A program made the position numbers and the translations under genes. 14,327 nt of DNA from Bacteroidota bacterium (GTDB lineage: Bacteria; Bacteroidota; Bacteroidia; Bacteroidales; UBA1556): positions 1 through 14,327 of the forward strand of contig QMPB01000047.1 of NCBI GenBank assembly GCA_003648395.1, in the 5' to 3' direction. The notes under the pieces were generated by a model. It saw nothing but the letters and a program-made list of their open reading frames with translations. It did no database searches and was not told the origin of the DNA. Every line of letters begins with the position of its first letter. Position 1 is the first letter of the stretch. Below are positions 1-7,790 of this stretch, piece by piece.

Positions 1-80
1 AATAATTATTAAAGACACAAGGGAATGATTATTTTTTATCATAAGATGTTCCATATCACCAAATTAATAAAATTAATCAT

Positions 81-224
81 ATGAAAAGGAAGTATATTTT
101 TGCAATAGTTTTAGTTTTTGGGGTTCTAATTTTTTCATCTTGTCAGTCTAGACATCAGAGTTGTCCAGGCATGTATAGTCAATTGGATAGCCAAACAATT
201 GTATATTATCAAACAATAGATTAG
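81..224 (+). CDS. Small lipoprotein, 47 aa, function unknown
   Basis: A short open frame starts at ATG 81 and ends at TAG 222-224. Residues 2-5 are basic (KRKY), followed by a hydrophobic stretch (IFAIVLVFGVLIF) and a lipobox-like SSC with the Cys at residue 21. This is the layout of a signal peptidase II signal, so the mature product would be an acylated peptide of only about 27 residues with a second Cys (SCPGMYSQLD). The upstream bases are A/T-rich, as usual before Bacteroidota starts. It lies 37 bp before the next gene on the same strand and is probably cotranscribed with it. I do not recognise a family. Small lipoproteins next to outer-membrane proteins are common in this phylum, so a partner role is a reasonable guess. 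It could be a chance frame, but the clean lipoprotein signal argues against that. Confidence 0.6.
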   Translation: MKRKYIFAIVLVFGVLIFSSCQSRHQSCPGMYSQLDSQTIVYYQTID

Positions 225-261
225 TATATTGTTTGTAACGATTTAGATTATTCACGCGACA

Positions 262-1005
262 ATGAAGAAATTTTATTTTATATTTATATTAATATTTATT
301 ATTCAGTATTCTTATGCTCAAAAAGCTGATAGGATAGTTAAGAAACCTTTGCTAAGGTATGAGAGTAGTTTTGGTATAAGCTTTAATACAGATGGATGGG
401 GCGGTGGATATAGATATGGGAAAGCAAAAACGTTTAAGAATAAAAAGGTATGGGATATAAGCTTCTATTTTATTAGAGATACCAAACAGTATAGATATTA
501 TAATAAATACGATAATAGCGCAAAAAGTTTCTTTTTTGGTAAACAGATACACTTTTATAGTTTACAAATTTTAAGAGGAAGAGAAAAGATACTTACTGAA
601 AAGCCATATTGGGGAGGAGTAGAGATTAGATATTTTTATTTTGGTGGAGTAAATTTAGGTATAGGAAAACCAATTTACATGTATATAGTAGATTTTGTAA
701 ATGGCGGAGTATTATCGCTTGAGAAATATGATGTTCAAAAGCACGATTTAGAAAATATTTGGGGTAGAGGTCCTTTTTCAAAAGGATTGTCTGAAATTGA
801 ATTTCATCCAGGCCTTAGTTGGAAGATGGGTTTAAATGTTGAATTTGGACCTTATCAAGAGAAAACAAAAGCATTAGAAGCAGGTTTTATTATAGACGCA
901 TATGTTTTGCCTGTACAAATTATGGGCTTCGATACACCTAAATATGCAATGATTAGGTTATATTTAGCGTATAGATTTGGGAAAAGATATAATGCTAATA
1001 ATTAA
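262..1005 (+). CDS. Exported protein, probable outer-membrane beta-barrel, 247 aa
   Basis: Residues 1-19 form a signal peptide (MKKFYFIFILIF...YSYA) with predicted cleavage at Ala19|Gln20. The mature part is rich in Tyr, Phe and Gly with alternating polar and hydrophobic residues. The strand-like segments include SFGISFNTDGWGGGYRYG, VEIRYFYFGGVNLGIG and a last strand MIRLYLAYRFGKRY. This pattern suggests a small outer-membrane beta-barrel, probably 8-10 strands. The length is too short for a TonB receptor and there is no plug or OmpA-C domain. I do not recognise a named family. The gene follows a tiny lipoprotein gene by 37 bp. A 151 bp gap holding no gene separates it from the downstream secreted protein. 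Export is well supported; the barrel fold is inference from composition. Confidence 0.75.
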   Translation: MKKFYFIFILIFIIQYSYAQKADRIVKKPLLRYESSFGISFNTDGWGGGYRYGKAKTFKNKKVWDISFYFIRDTKQYRYYNKYDNSAKSFFFGKQIHFYSLQILRGREKILTEKPYWGGVEIRYFYFGGVNLGIGKPIYMYIVDFVNGGVLSLEKYDVQKHDLENIWGRGPFSKGLSEIEFHPGLSWKMGLNVEFGPYQEKTKALEAGFIIDAYVLPVQIMGFDTPKYAMIRLYLAYRFGKRYNANN

Positions 1006-1156
1006 TACTTTATCTTATTGTTATTTTGCAATATGTAGTATTGATATTTAAGATTTAATAATTGCTTATTTTTATATTGTAGGTATAAAAAAAAACTGTA
1101 AATTGTGCAACTTAAATACATGATAAGATTATTTTATAAATTATTGAATATTAGAT

Positions 1157-4009
1157 ATGAAGAATAAGAATTTACTATTTAGTTTGTTTACATTGATACT
1201 GTTAGGTACAGTAGTGGCTGTTTCTTTAATACCGAGTTCAAGTATTGAATCGATTTCTAAAGCTGAATTTGAAGAAAATGATGGAGAAGGAATTGCTGGA
1301 GCTTTAGCCTATTATCATAAATTAAAGGCTAATCCTTATACAGGTGAAATTGAGAATGAGAAAATTCAAAAAGCAGGTGAAATTGCTAAAAAACTACCAT
1401 CAACCAAGGCAATTAGTTTGAATTGGAGTGAGATGGGTCCTAATAATGTAGGAGGAAGGGTAAGAGCTATTTTAATTGATAATTCAAATAGTTCAATCAT
1501 GTATGCTGGTGGTGTAAACGGCGGACTTTGGAAATCTACAACATCTGGCCAATCATGGGTGCAAATCCCTTTAGATGGAAACAACGCAGTAGTAAGCATT
1601 TGTCAAAGTCCAAATGGAGATATTTATGTTGGTACAGGTGAGGGATTAGCACAAGCTGCTTATTCTAATTATAACACAGGGACTAAAGGTGAAGGAATTT
1701 ATCGTAAAGCTGCTAGTTCTACTGATTTTATTAAACTAACAGCAACTACTTCATGGACAGCAGTAAATCGCTTAGCTTCTGATAAGAATAATAAAGTTTA
1801 TGCTGCTACAAAATCTGGTTTATTTGAAACTACAGATCAAGGAGCAAGTTGGACTAAAATTAAGCCAGGTAGTTATAGTGATGTAAAAACAGTTTTAGGA
1901 ACTACTCAAGCAGTAGCTACTGTTTTTGGAAATGTTTATATTACAACAGATGGTACAAATTGGATAAAAGCTTCAGGGCTTCCTAGTAGTGGAATTAGAA
2001 GAATAGAAGTTGCGATTTCTCCTTCAGACCCTACTCATATTTATGCTGTTTTAGCCGCTAATAATGGTGTATTATATGGAATATATTTATCTACTAATAC
2101 GGGTACTTCATGGACTCAGATTGCTGTAGGAGGTTCTCCTTCTTTTGAACTATTTGGTCCTAATAACCAAGGATGGTACGATATAGCCGCAATGGTACAC
2201 AAAACAAATCCTGATATTTTGTATGTGGGGGGTGTTGATATGTGGAAAGGCGAAAAAGTAAATTCTAATAATCAATATAGTTGGACAAAAAAGACATTAT
2301 GGTATGCTAGTAAGTATAGTCCAGTTTATGTGCATGCTGATCAACATGTATATGCTCAACATCCAACGGATGCAAATACATTTTATGCAGGTACTGATGG
2401 AGGTATTTCAAAAACTATTGATGGAGGTAATAGTTTTGCTACTCTAAATACAAACTTTAATGTAACACAATTTTATGCAGTAGCACCTCACGCAAATGGA
2501 GGAGCTATAGCAGGCGCTCAAGATAATGGTACTCAATTTATGGATTTGCTAGGAAATAACCCTATGCGAGCAAGAGAAGTTCGTGGTGGTGATGGATTTT
2601 GGTGTGCTACTTCAATATTAAATCAAGATGTGATTTTTGCTTCTATTTATTATGGTAATGTTGCTAGGTCTAAAGATTTTGGTGAAAAATTTCAAGAGCC
2701 AAAAGACCTTTCTGGTGAACCTGATTTTTATTCGGCAGATATGCTTAATGGAAATTTAGGAGGTGCTTTTGTTACACCAACAATATTTTGGGAAACAATT
2801 CATTACCCTAATAGTATTGATACTGTAACATATGTTGCAGATACAAATTATGTTGCTGGTGATACAATTGATGGTAGAAGTAAAAATAATAATTTTTATC
2901 CATTTAGTTATATCTTGCCACAAAATATGAGTACAGGTGATACTATTAAAATAAAGGATCCTGTTCAAAGTAGATTGTATGTTGGTACAAACAAGGGAAT
3001 CTATATGACCAAGCAAGCATTATTCTTTGTTAATAAAACTCCAGAATGGTTTCGTGTTTCAACGATGCCATACAGTGGAATGGCTGTAAATAATTTTAGA
3101 GCATCAAAGGATGGTAATTATCTTTACTATTCTGTATTTGGACATCTTCGTAGATTGTCTAATTTATTACAAGCCCAAGATTATTCTACTGCCGATGTTA
3201 GTGGTGCTAATTATGCAATAGTTGATGATGTAATTAAGAATTTTGGTGGAGGGGCTACTTTTATCTCAAGTATTTCTATTGATCCTGAAGATGCAAATAG
3301 AATTGTTGTTACTGTAAGTGGTACTGGTGTTCAGCAAATTTATTATTCAGATAATGCTACATCTGCAACTCCAACATTTACAACTAAGCGTGGTAATTTA
3401 CCTGCAAACTTACCAGTATATGCTTCATTAATTCCAGTTCAACATTCTCAACAAACAATTATTGGAACGGAGTATGGCTTATATGCTACAGAAGATATTA
3501 CTGCAACTAATCCAGTTTGGGCACAAGTAAATGATGGTTTTGATGCATATGCTCCTGTATATATGATAGTGCAACAACAGAATAGATTGTATTGGAGAAA
3601 AACTGTTACATATGATAATGGTAGTCCTATTATTCAAGTTTATCCAGGAGTTTACAATTATGGTCAAATATATTTGGCAACTCATGGTAGAGGGGTATTT
3701 ACTTCAAAAACTTATGTTGGTATAGATGAAATTAAGGATCATAAAGTAGTAACACTTTCTGATGTTAATCTTTATCCTAATCCAATAATTGACCATGCTA
3801 ATTTTGATTATAAACTAGATCAAAGTTCAATAGTTATTGTTAATGTTTTTGATATTAATGGAAGAATGATTAATACCTACAACTTAGGAAATAAGGTAAA
3901 AGGTAATCATACTGATAATATTAATCTTACTGATTTAGCTAAAGGTATGTATATTATGCAGATTAATGCTGGTAGTACAACTTTAACCAAGAAATTTATA
4001 AAACGATAA
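1157..4009 (+). CDS. Secreted Asp-box beta-propeller protein with T9SS type A sorting domain, 950 aa
   Basis: The N-terminus (residues 1 to about 21) is a signal peptide-like segment, LLFSLFTLILLGTVVA, with a possible cut after Ala21. A motif WSEMGPNNVGGRVRAI (90-105) opens a sialidase/VPS10-like propeller region. Asp-box-like motifs S/T-x-x-x-G-x-S/T-W/F occur near residues 126-134, 225-232, 262-269, 311-319, 419-427 and 504-512. Repeated blade-end phrases (IYVGTGEG, LYVGGVDMW, FYAGTDGG, LYVGTNKG) alternate with them, and HADQH lies at 393-397. Residues 870-950 are a classical type A T9SS C-terminal domain: VNLYPNP, VNVFDINGRM, LAKGMYIMQI and a basic end KKFIKR. The protein should pass the outer membrane through T9SS and be surface-attached or released. 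The full catalytic set of a sialidase is not evident, so an adhesive or binding role is as likely as an enzymatic one. It is monocistronic and ends before a strong terminator. Confidence 0.9.
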   Translation: MKNKNLLFSLFTLILLGTVVAVSLIPSSSIESISKAEFEENDGEGIAGALAYYHKLKANPYTGEIENEKIQKAGEIAKKLPSTKAISLNWSEMGPNNVGGRVRAILIDNSNSSIMYAGGVNGGLWKSTTSGQSWVQIPLDGNNAVVSICQSPNGDIYVGTGEGLAQAAYSNYNTGTKGEGIYRKAASSTDFIKLTATTSWTAVNRLASDKNNKVYAATKSGLFETTDQGASWTKIKPGSYSDVKTVLGTTQAVATVFGNVYITTDGTNWIKASGLPSSGIRRIEVAISPSDPTHIYAVLAANNGVLYGIYLSTNTGTSWTQIAVGGSPSFELFGPNNQGWYDIAAMVHKTNPDILYVGGVDMWKGEKVNSNNQYSWTKKTLWYASKYSPVYVHADQHVYAQHPTDANTFYAGTDGGISKTIDGGNSFATLNTNFNVTQFYAVAPHANGGAIAGAQDNGTQFMDLLGNNPMRAREVRGGDGFWCATSILNQDVIFASIYYGNVARSKDFGEKFQEPKDLSGEPDFYSADMLNGNLGGAFVTPTIFWETIHYPNSIDTVTYVADTNYVAGDTIDGRSKNNNFYPFSYILPQNMSTGDTIKIKDPVQSRLYVGTNKGIYMTKQALFFVNKTPEWFRVSTMPYSGMAVNNFRASKDGNYLYYSVFGHLRRLSNLLQAQDYSTADVSGANYAIVDDVIKNFGGGATFISSISIDPEDANRIVVTVSGTGVQQIYYSDNATSATPTFTTKRGNLPANLPVYASLIPVQHSQQTIIGTEYGLYATEDITATNPVWAQVNDGFDAYAPVYMIVQQQNRLYWRKTVTYDNGSPIIQVYPGVYNYGQIYLATHGRGVFTSKTYVGIDEIKDHKVVTLSDVNLYPNPIIDHANFDYKLDQSSIVIVNVFDINGRMINTYNLGNKVKGNHTDNINLTDLAKGMYIMQINAGSTTLTKKFIKR

Positions 4010-4027
4010 AACTTAAAATATTTATTG

Positions 4028-4062
4028 AATGCTCTATTCTTCTAGAATAGAGCATTTTTTTA
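4028..4062 (+). terminator. Intrinsic terminator after the T9SS protein gene
   Basis: A perfect 11-bp inverted repeat (4030-4040 TGCTCTATTCT and 4044-4054 AGAATAGAGCA) has a 3-nt loop. Two more A-T pairs can extend it outwards, and a T-run follows from 4055. It begins about 20 bp after the stop of the secreted propeller gene and separates that gene from the citrate lyase operon. Confidence 0.9.
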
Positions 4063-4123
4063 TTTTGTTATAATATAATAATATATATATTGTTGAATGA
4101 TTTTTGTTTAAAATACTTATAAG

Positions 4124-5350
4124 ATGATAGGTCTAAATAATATGGTAGCAGTTGGAAATAAGGGAAAAAAAGCTAAGTCAGATTGCTATGTCGAAGCAGA
4201 GTTAACAAAGATTGGCGGAAGAGATATTGATATACAATCAAAGGTGTATTCAATGTTTGCTAAAAGTCTTCATAAGCTTGTAAATTCAGTATTAGATTTT
4301 TATGATATAGATAATATTAAGCTATTATTGATTGATGTAGGTGCGTTAGAACTTGTTATTGCAGCTAGGTTAGAGGCTGCAATTAAGATGCTGATTAATA
4401 CAGATAAAGAGTACTTGTTTCCTATTATTGAGAATAATAAAAACAAGAGTTCGAAAGATCAAATGAGATTCTCTCGCTTGTATCTCCCTGGAAATACACC
4501 AAGTATGATGCTTAATGCAGGAATACATAAACCAAATGGAATAATATTGGATCTTGAAGATGCTGTTGCTCATGATAAAAAATATGAAGCTAGATTTATT
4601 GTTCGTAATACTTTGAGAGGAGTAAATTTTTATGGTGCTGAGCGTATGGTGAGAATTAATCAAATACCATTGGGTTTAGAAGATCTTGAATATGTCGTTC
4701 CTAATAATGTGAATCTAATTCTAGTTCCTAAATGTGAATCAGCAGATCAGATTCAGTTATTGAACACTAGGATAAATGAAATTAAAGAAGATAAAGGTAT
4801 TGATTATGAGATTTGGTTAATGCCAATTATTGAATCAGCACTAGGAGTAGTTAAAGCCTATGAAATAGCTACTGCAGCAGATAATATTTCATCGATAGCT
4901 ATTGGTCTTGAAGATTACACCGCTGACCTTGGTACATTAAGAACTGATACAGGTAATGAATCTTTTTATGCGCGCTCTGTAGTAGTTAATGCATGTAGAG
5001 CAGTAGGAATACAGCCTATTGATTCTGTATTTTCTGATGTTTCTGATATGGAAGCACTAGCAAGAAATGTTAAGGTGTCAAAATCACTAGGATTTGATGG
5101 AATGGGATGTATTCATCCTAGGCAGATTGATGTTATCCATAGAAATTTTGCGCCAGAAGAAAAAGAGATTAAAAAGGCTCAAAAGATATTTCTAGCATTT
5201 ATAGATGCAAAGGAAAAGGGATTAGGAGTTGTTTCACTAGGTACAAAAATGATTGATGCACCTGTAGTTAAAAGGGCAGAAAATACATTAAGGGTTGCTA
5301 TCAACTTAGGAATTATTTTACCAGATTGGGAAAAAGAATTTGCTAATTAG
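4124..5350 (+). CDS. citE: Citrate lyase CitD-CitE fusion (acyl carrier gamma + citryl-ACP lyase beta)
   Basis: Residues 1-95 match the acyl carrier subunit CitD. The signs are a KSD motif with Ser19 at the position that normally carries the phosphoribosyl-dephospho-CoA arm, then DIDIQSKVYSMFA, and the CitD end IDVGALELVIAARLEAAI (70-87). After a short charged linker (about 100-113), residues 115-400 are CitE, a TIM-barrel of the HpcH/CitE family. Its marks are LYLPGNTP (119-126), LDLEDAVAHD (142-151), R177 in MVRIN, the metal-binding pair E237 (PIIES) and D264 (GLEDY), and HPRQ (331-334). The CitE part cleaves citryl-ACP to acetyl-ACP and oxaloacetate. CitD and CitE are usually separate genes of about 98 and 290 residues, so 408 fits a direct fusion. 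The usual GTLESSD around the serine is replaced by a lysine-rich GNKGKKAKSD. Met1 or Met7 (ATG at 4142, after AAATAAT) may be the true start. citF follows 51 bp downstream. Confidence 0.92.
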   Translation: MIGLNNMVAVGNKGKKAKSDCYVEAELTKIGGRDIDIQSKVYSMFAKSLHKLVNSVLDFYDIDNIKLLLIDVGALELVIAARLEAAIKMLINTDKEYLFPIIENNKNKSSKDQMRFSRLYLPGNTPSMMLNAGIHKPNGIILDLEDAVAHDKKYEARFIVRNTLRGVNFYGAERMVRINQIPLGLEDLEYVVPNNVNLILVPKCESADQIQLLNTRINEIKEDKGIDYEIWLMPIIESALGVVKAYEIATAADNISSIAIGLEDYTADLGTLRTDTGNESFYARSVVVNACRAVGIQPIDSVFSDVSDMEALARNVKVSKSLGFDGMGCIHPRQIDVIHRNFAPEEKEIKKAQKIFLAFIDAKEKGLGVVSLGTKMIDAPVVKRAENTLRVAINLGIILPDWEKEFAN

Positions 5351-5401
5351 TGAATTAGTTGATTATAAACATAATTAGTGTTTTAGAAAAATAGTTGTAT
5401 A

Positions 5402-6967
5402 ATGTCAGATAAGAAAATAGAATTAGTAAAGAATGCTGCTGGTAGATTGGTTCCTACTGAAATAAATGGAGAAAAGCAAATTCCATTTCAAGGAGTTGGT
5501 AAATATATACCTACAGGTAGAAAATATGCTCCCAGTATTGCTAGTTGTGCAAATTTTCCAATGGATGGAAATAAACAACTTAAAGATCTGAAGGAAGCTC
5601 TTATTAAAAGCGGTCTAAAAGACGGAATGACGATTTCTACACATCATCATTTTAGAAATGGTGATTTAATCTCAAATCAAATTTTTGATATTGCTAATGA
5701 ACTTGGTATTAAAGACTTGCGTTGGTTTCCTTCTGCCTCTTTTCCTTGCCACGAACCTTTAATAAAATACCTTGAAGATGGTACAATTAATAGGATAGAA
5801 GGAAGTATGAATGGGGCATTGGGTAAATTTGCCAGTGAAGGAGGAATGAAAGGGATTGGTGTATTGCGATCACATGGTGGAAGATATCAGGCGGTGCAAG
5901 ATGGTGAAGTACATATTGATATTGCAGTTATTGCAGCACCTATTGCTGATGCTTTTGGTAATGCTAATGGTGTAAATGGAAGTGCTGCTTCGGGGCTTCT
6001 TGGTTTTGCTTTAGCTGACTCTCAATTTGCAGATAAAGTGATTGTCGTTACAGATACTCTTGTACCATTTCCTTGTATTCCTTGGCAAATTCATGGTAAT
6101 AATGTTGATTATACTGTAGTAGTAGATAAGGTAGGAGATTCTGAAAAGATAATTTCAGGGACTACTAATATTACCAAAAGTCCAGATAGACTTTTAATAG
6201 CTGAGAAGACAGCTAAATTTTGTGAAGCAACAAAGATTATTCACGATGGATTTTCTTATCAAGCAGGTGCAGGAGGTACATCTTTATCAATTGGTATCTA
6301 TTTTGAAGAAATATTAAGGCGAAAAAATTGGAAAGCAAGATTTATTCGTGCAGGAAGTAATAAATACCCTGTTAAAATGCTTGAGGATGGGATTGTTGAT
6401 TATATTTTAGATGGTCAAACATTTGATTTAGAGGGAATAAGGTCTATGAGAGAAAACTCTAACCATGTAGATACCAGCCCTTTTACTAGTTATAATTATC
6501 ATGGAAAAGGAAATTTTGCTTCTATGATTGACGTTGTAGTTCTAGGAGCAACAGAAGTAGATGTAAACTTTAATGCTAATGTGGTAACTCATTCTGATGG
6601 CTATTTGCTTCATGGAATAGGAGGGTGGCAGAATTGCTTATTTGGTAGGAATGTAATTTTACCAATTCCATTATTTAGAAATCGTATGCCAATTATTGTT
6701 GATAGAGTAACTACTCTTTGTGGGCCAGGTGAGTTAATTGATGTAATTGTTACCGAAAGAGGTGTTGCTGTAAATCCTTTACGTAAAGACTTAATTGCAA
6801 AAGCAGAAGCTGCTGGATTTGAGTTAAAAACAATAGAGGAATTAAAAGCTGAGGCAGAGAGTATTTGTGGTATACCGGAGAAACCGGAACTTGATGATGA
6901 GATTATTGCAGTTATTAAGTGGGTAGATGGAACGGTTATTGACTCTGTTCGTAAAGTGAAGGTTTAA
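5402..6967 (+). CDS. citF: Citrate lyase alpha subunit, citrate:acetyl-ACP transferase (CitF)
   Basis: This is the CoA-transferase-type subunit that swaps citrate for acetate on the acyl carrier and gives citryl-ACP to CitE. At 521 residues it is close to the usual CitF length of about 510. Diagnostic motifs are VGKYIPTGRKYAP (32-44), the CitF signature STHHHFRNGDLISN (79-92), RSHGGRYQAVQDGEVHIDIAVIAAP (156-180, key residues R156, G159, G160 and D167), GAGGTSLSIG (289-298), and the CoA-transferase C-terminal block GPGELIDVIVTERGVAVNP (441-459). There is no signal peptide, so it is cytoplasmic. It follows the CitD-CitE fusion by 51 bp and ends the operon before a hairpin terminator. With its neighbour it supplies a complete catalytic core for citrate to acetate plus oxaloacetate. 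Its usual helpers (CitC ligase, CitX/CitG cofactor enzymes, a citrate transporter) are not in the window and must lie elsewhere if the enzyme is active. Confidence 0.95.
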   Translation: MSDKKIELVKNAAGRLVPTEINGEKQIPFQGVGKYIPTGRKYAPSIASCANFPMDGNKQLKDLKEALIKSGLKDGMTISTHHHFRNGDLISNQIFDIANELGIKDLRWFPSASFPCHEPLIKYLEDGTINRIEGSMNGALGKFASEGGMKGIGVLRSHGGRYQAVQDGEVHIDIAVIAAPIADAFGNANGVNGSAASGLLGFALADSQFADKVIVVTDTLVPFPCIPWQIHGNNVDYTVVVDKVGDSEKIISGTTNITKSPDRLLIAEKTAKFCEATKIIHDGFSYQAGAGGTSLSIGIYFEEILRRKNWKARFIRAGSNKYPVKMLEDGIVDYILDGQTFDLEGIRSMRENSNHVDTSPFTSYNYHGKGNFASMIDVVVLGATEVDVNFNANVVTHSDGYLLHGIGGWQNCLFGRNVILPIPLFRNRMPIIVDRVTTLCGPGELIDVIVTERGVAVNPLRKDLIAKAEAAGFELKTIEELKAEAESICGIPEKPELDDEIIAVIKWVDGTVIDSVRKVKV

Positions 6968-6991
6968 TCTCTTTACTACTGAAAGAATACT

Positions 6992-7022
6992 AAAAAGCTA
7001 CGCTAATTCGTGGCTTTTTTTT
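6992..7022. terminator. Hairpin terminator between convergent operons, possibly bidirectional
   Basis: The left arm is 6992-7002 (AAAAAGCTACG) and the right arm is 7009-7019 (CGTGGCTTTTT). They pair over 11 positions with one G-T wobble around a 6-nt loop, followed by more Ts on the + strand. It begins 24 bp after the citF stop. The A-run on the left arm becomes a short T-run on the - strand. The same hairpin could therefore also end the opposing envelope operon, whose last gene stops at 7142 and for which I see no other terminator. Confidence 0.8.
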
Positions 7023-7141
7023 GTAAAAAACAGAGATCGATATAAGCTTTGCTCTCAGTTTCTGATAATTCGTTCATAGAAGATTTAATTTTGTGTAGTA
7101 CTATTGGCTTTCTGTGAGTGAAATATTATGTATAACTCAGG

Positions 7142-7786
7142 TTAAAACCAAAATCTATATCCAATTGTGAGTTTTATGTCACCAATAGAGTGGTTTGATA
7201 CAGCTTTACCAATTTCAGTATTATATGTTAAGTATGAGTAATCTAGTCCAATAAACAATGCAGAGGTTGAGCTGATGATATAATCGTAATAAAGACCAAC
7301 TTTACCATATGCTCCCATTGATGGGTACAGTCCAATTACATTATTAGGAAATAAAAGACCTCCTTCTAAAGCAAAACCAAAATCATTGAAGGCATCTGAG
7401 TATAAATCATATTCAAATCTACCATAAAATTTGAATATATATGCAGATTGTTTTGTCTTTGTTAACCCATTCTGAGTGTTTCCATAAACACCTTGTACTT
7501 CACCACCACCACCAAGGTTAGTCTTTCCTATTTTGTACATGAAGTTTATTCCAACTATGGGTGTGAATACGCTTCCATTTTCATTATTATAAAAAACACT
7601 GTCAGTATCCATTACAGTATTATTTAGATTGTATGAGTATGTACCTCCTCCAACCCCAATGTATGGCGTAATATATAGGTGACTTGATGAATTATTACCA
7701 CAACTACCTTGTCTGTAACTTTGTGCGCTACTTGTTATTGAAAGGAATAATACAAATAAGAATAATATAGTTTTGATGTTTTGCAT
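7142..7786 (-). CDS. Small outer-membrane beta-barrel protein, 214 aa
   Basis: Residues 1-21 are a signal peptide (IKTILFLFVLFLSITSSA|Q). The mature protein shows barrel-like strands: LYITPYIGVGGGTYSYNL, VFTPIVGINFMYKIG, YIFKFYGRFEYDLY, ALFIGLDYSYLTYN and a terminal IKLTIGYRFWF. The C-terminal aromatic residue is typical of proteins inserted by the BAM complex. Size and pattern fit an 8-stranded OmpW/OmpX-like or PorT-like outer-membrane barrel, but I cannot name a family. A short Ser/Asn-rich part with one Cys (GSCGNNSSSH) precedes the first strand. It is the last gene of a four-gene envelope operon and starts only 4 bp after the stop of the thioredoxin-like gene, which makes translational coupling likely. 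Confidence 0.8.
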   Translation of the reverse strand: MQNIKTILFLFVLFLSITSSAQSYRQGSCGNNSSSHLYITPYIGVGGGTYSYNLNNTVMDTDSVFYNNENGSVFTPIVGINFMYKIGKTNLGGGGEVQGVYGNTQNGLTKTKQSAYIFKFYGRFEYDLYSDAFNDFGFALEGGLLFPNNVIGLYPSMGAYGKVGLYYDYIISSTSALFIGLDYSYLTYNTEIGKAVSNHSIGDIKLTIGYRFWF

Positions 7787-7790
7787 AGTT

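Noticed and set aside
1006..1156. Promoter for the T9SS protein gene
   Set aside because: TATTTTG near 1021-1029 resembles the -7 element but is one base short, and no perfect TAnnTTTG occurs in the gap.
2756..3016. Open frame on the - strand inside the T9SS protein gene
   Set aside because: It lies wholly inside a well-supported CDS, has low-complexity Ile/Cys/Asn composition and no start context. It is a shadow frame; the same holds for the antisense frames near 1366-1599, 3479-3685 and 4370-4663.
4069..4106. AT-only tract (4069-4091) plus GATTTTTG (4099-4106) as a promoter of the citrate lyase operon
   Set aside because: GATTTTTG misses one consensus base, no TTG stands at a suitable distance (the nearest clear one is about 31 bp upstream), and the leader would be only about 10 nt. 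A promoter must be nearby, but I cannot place it.
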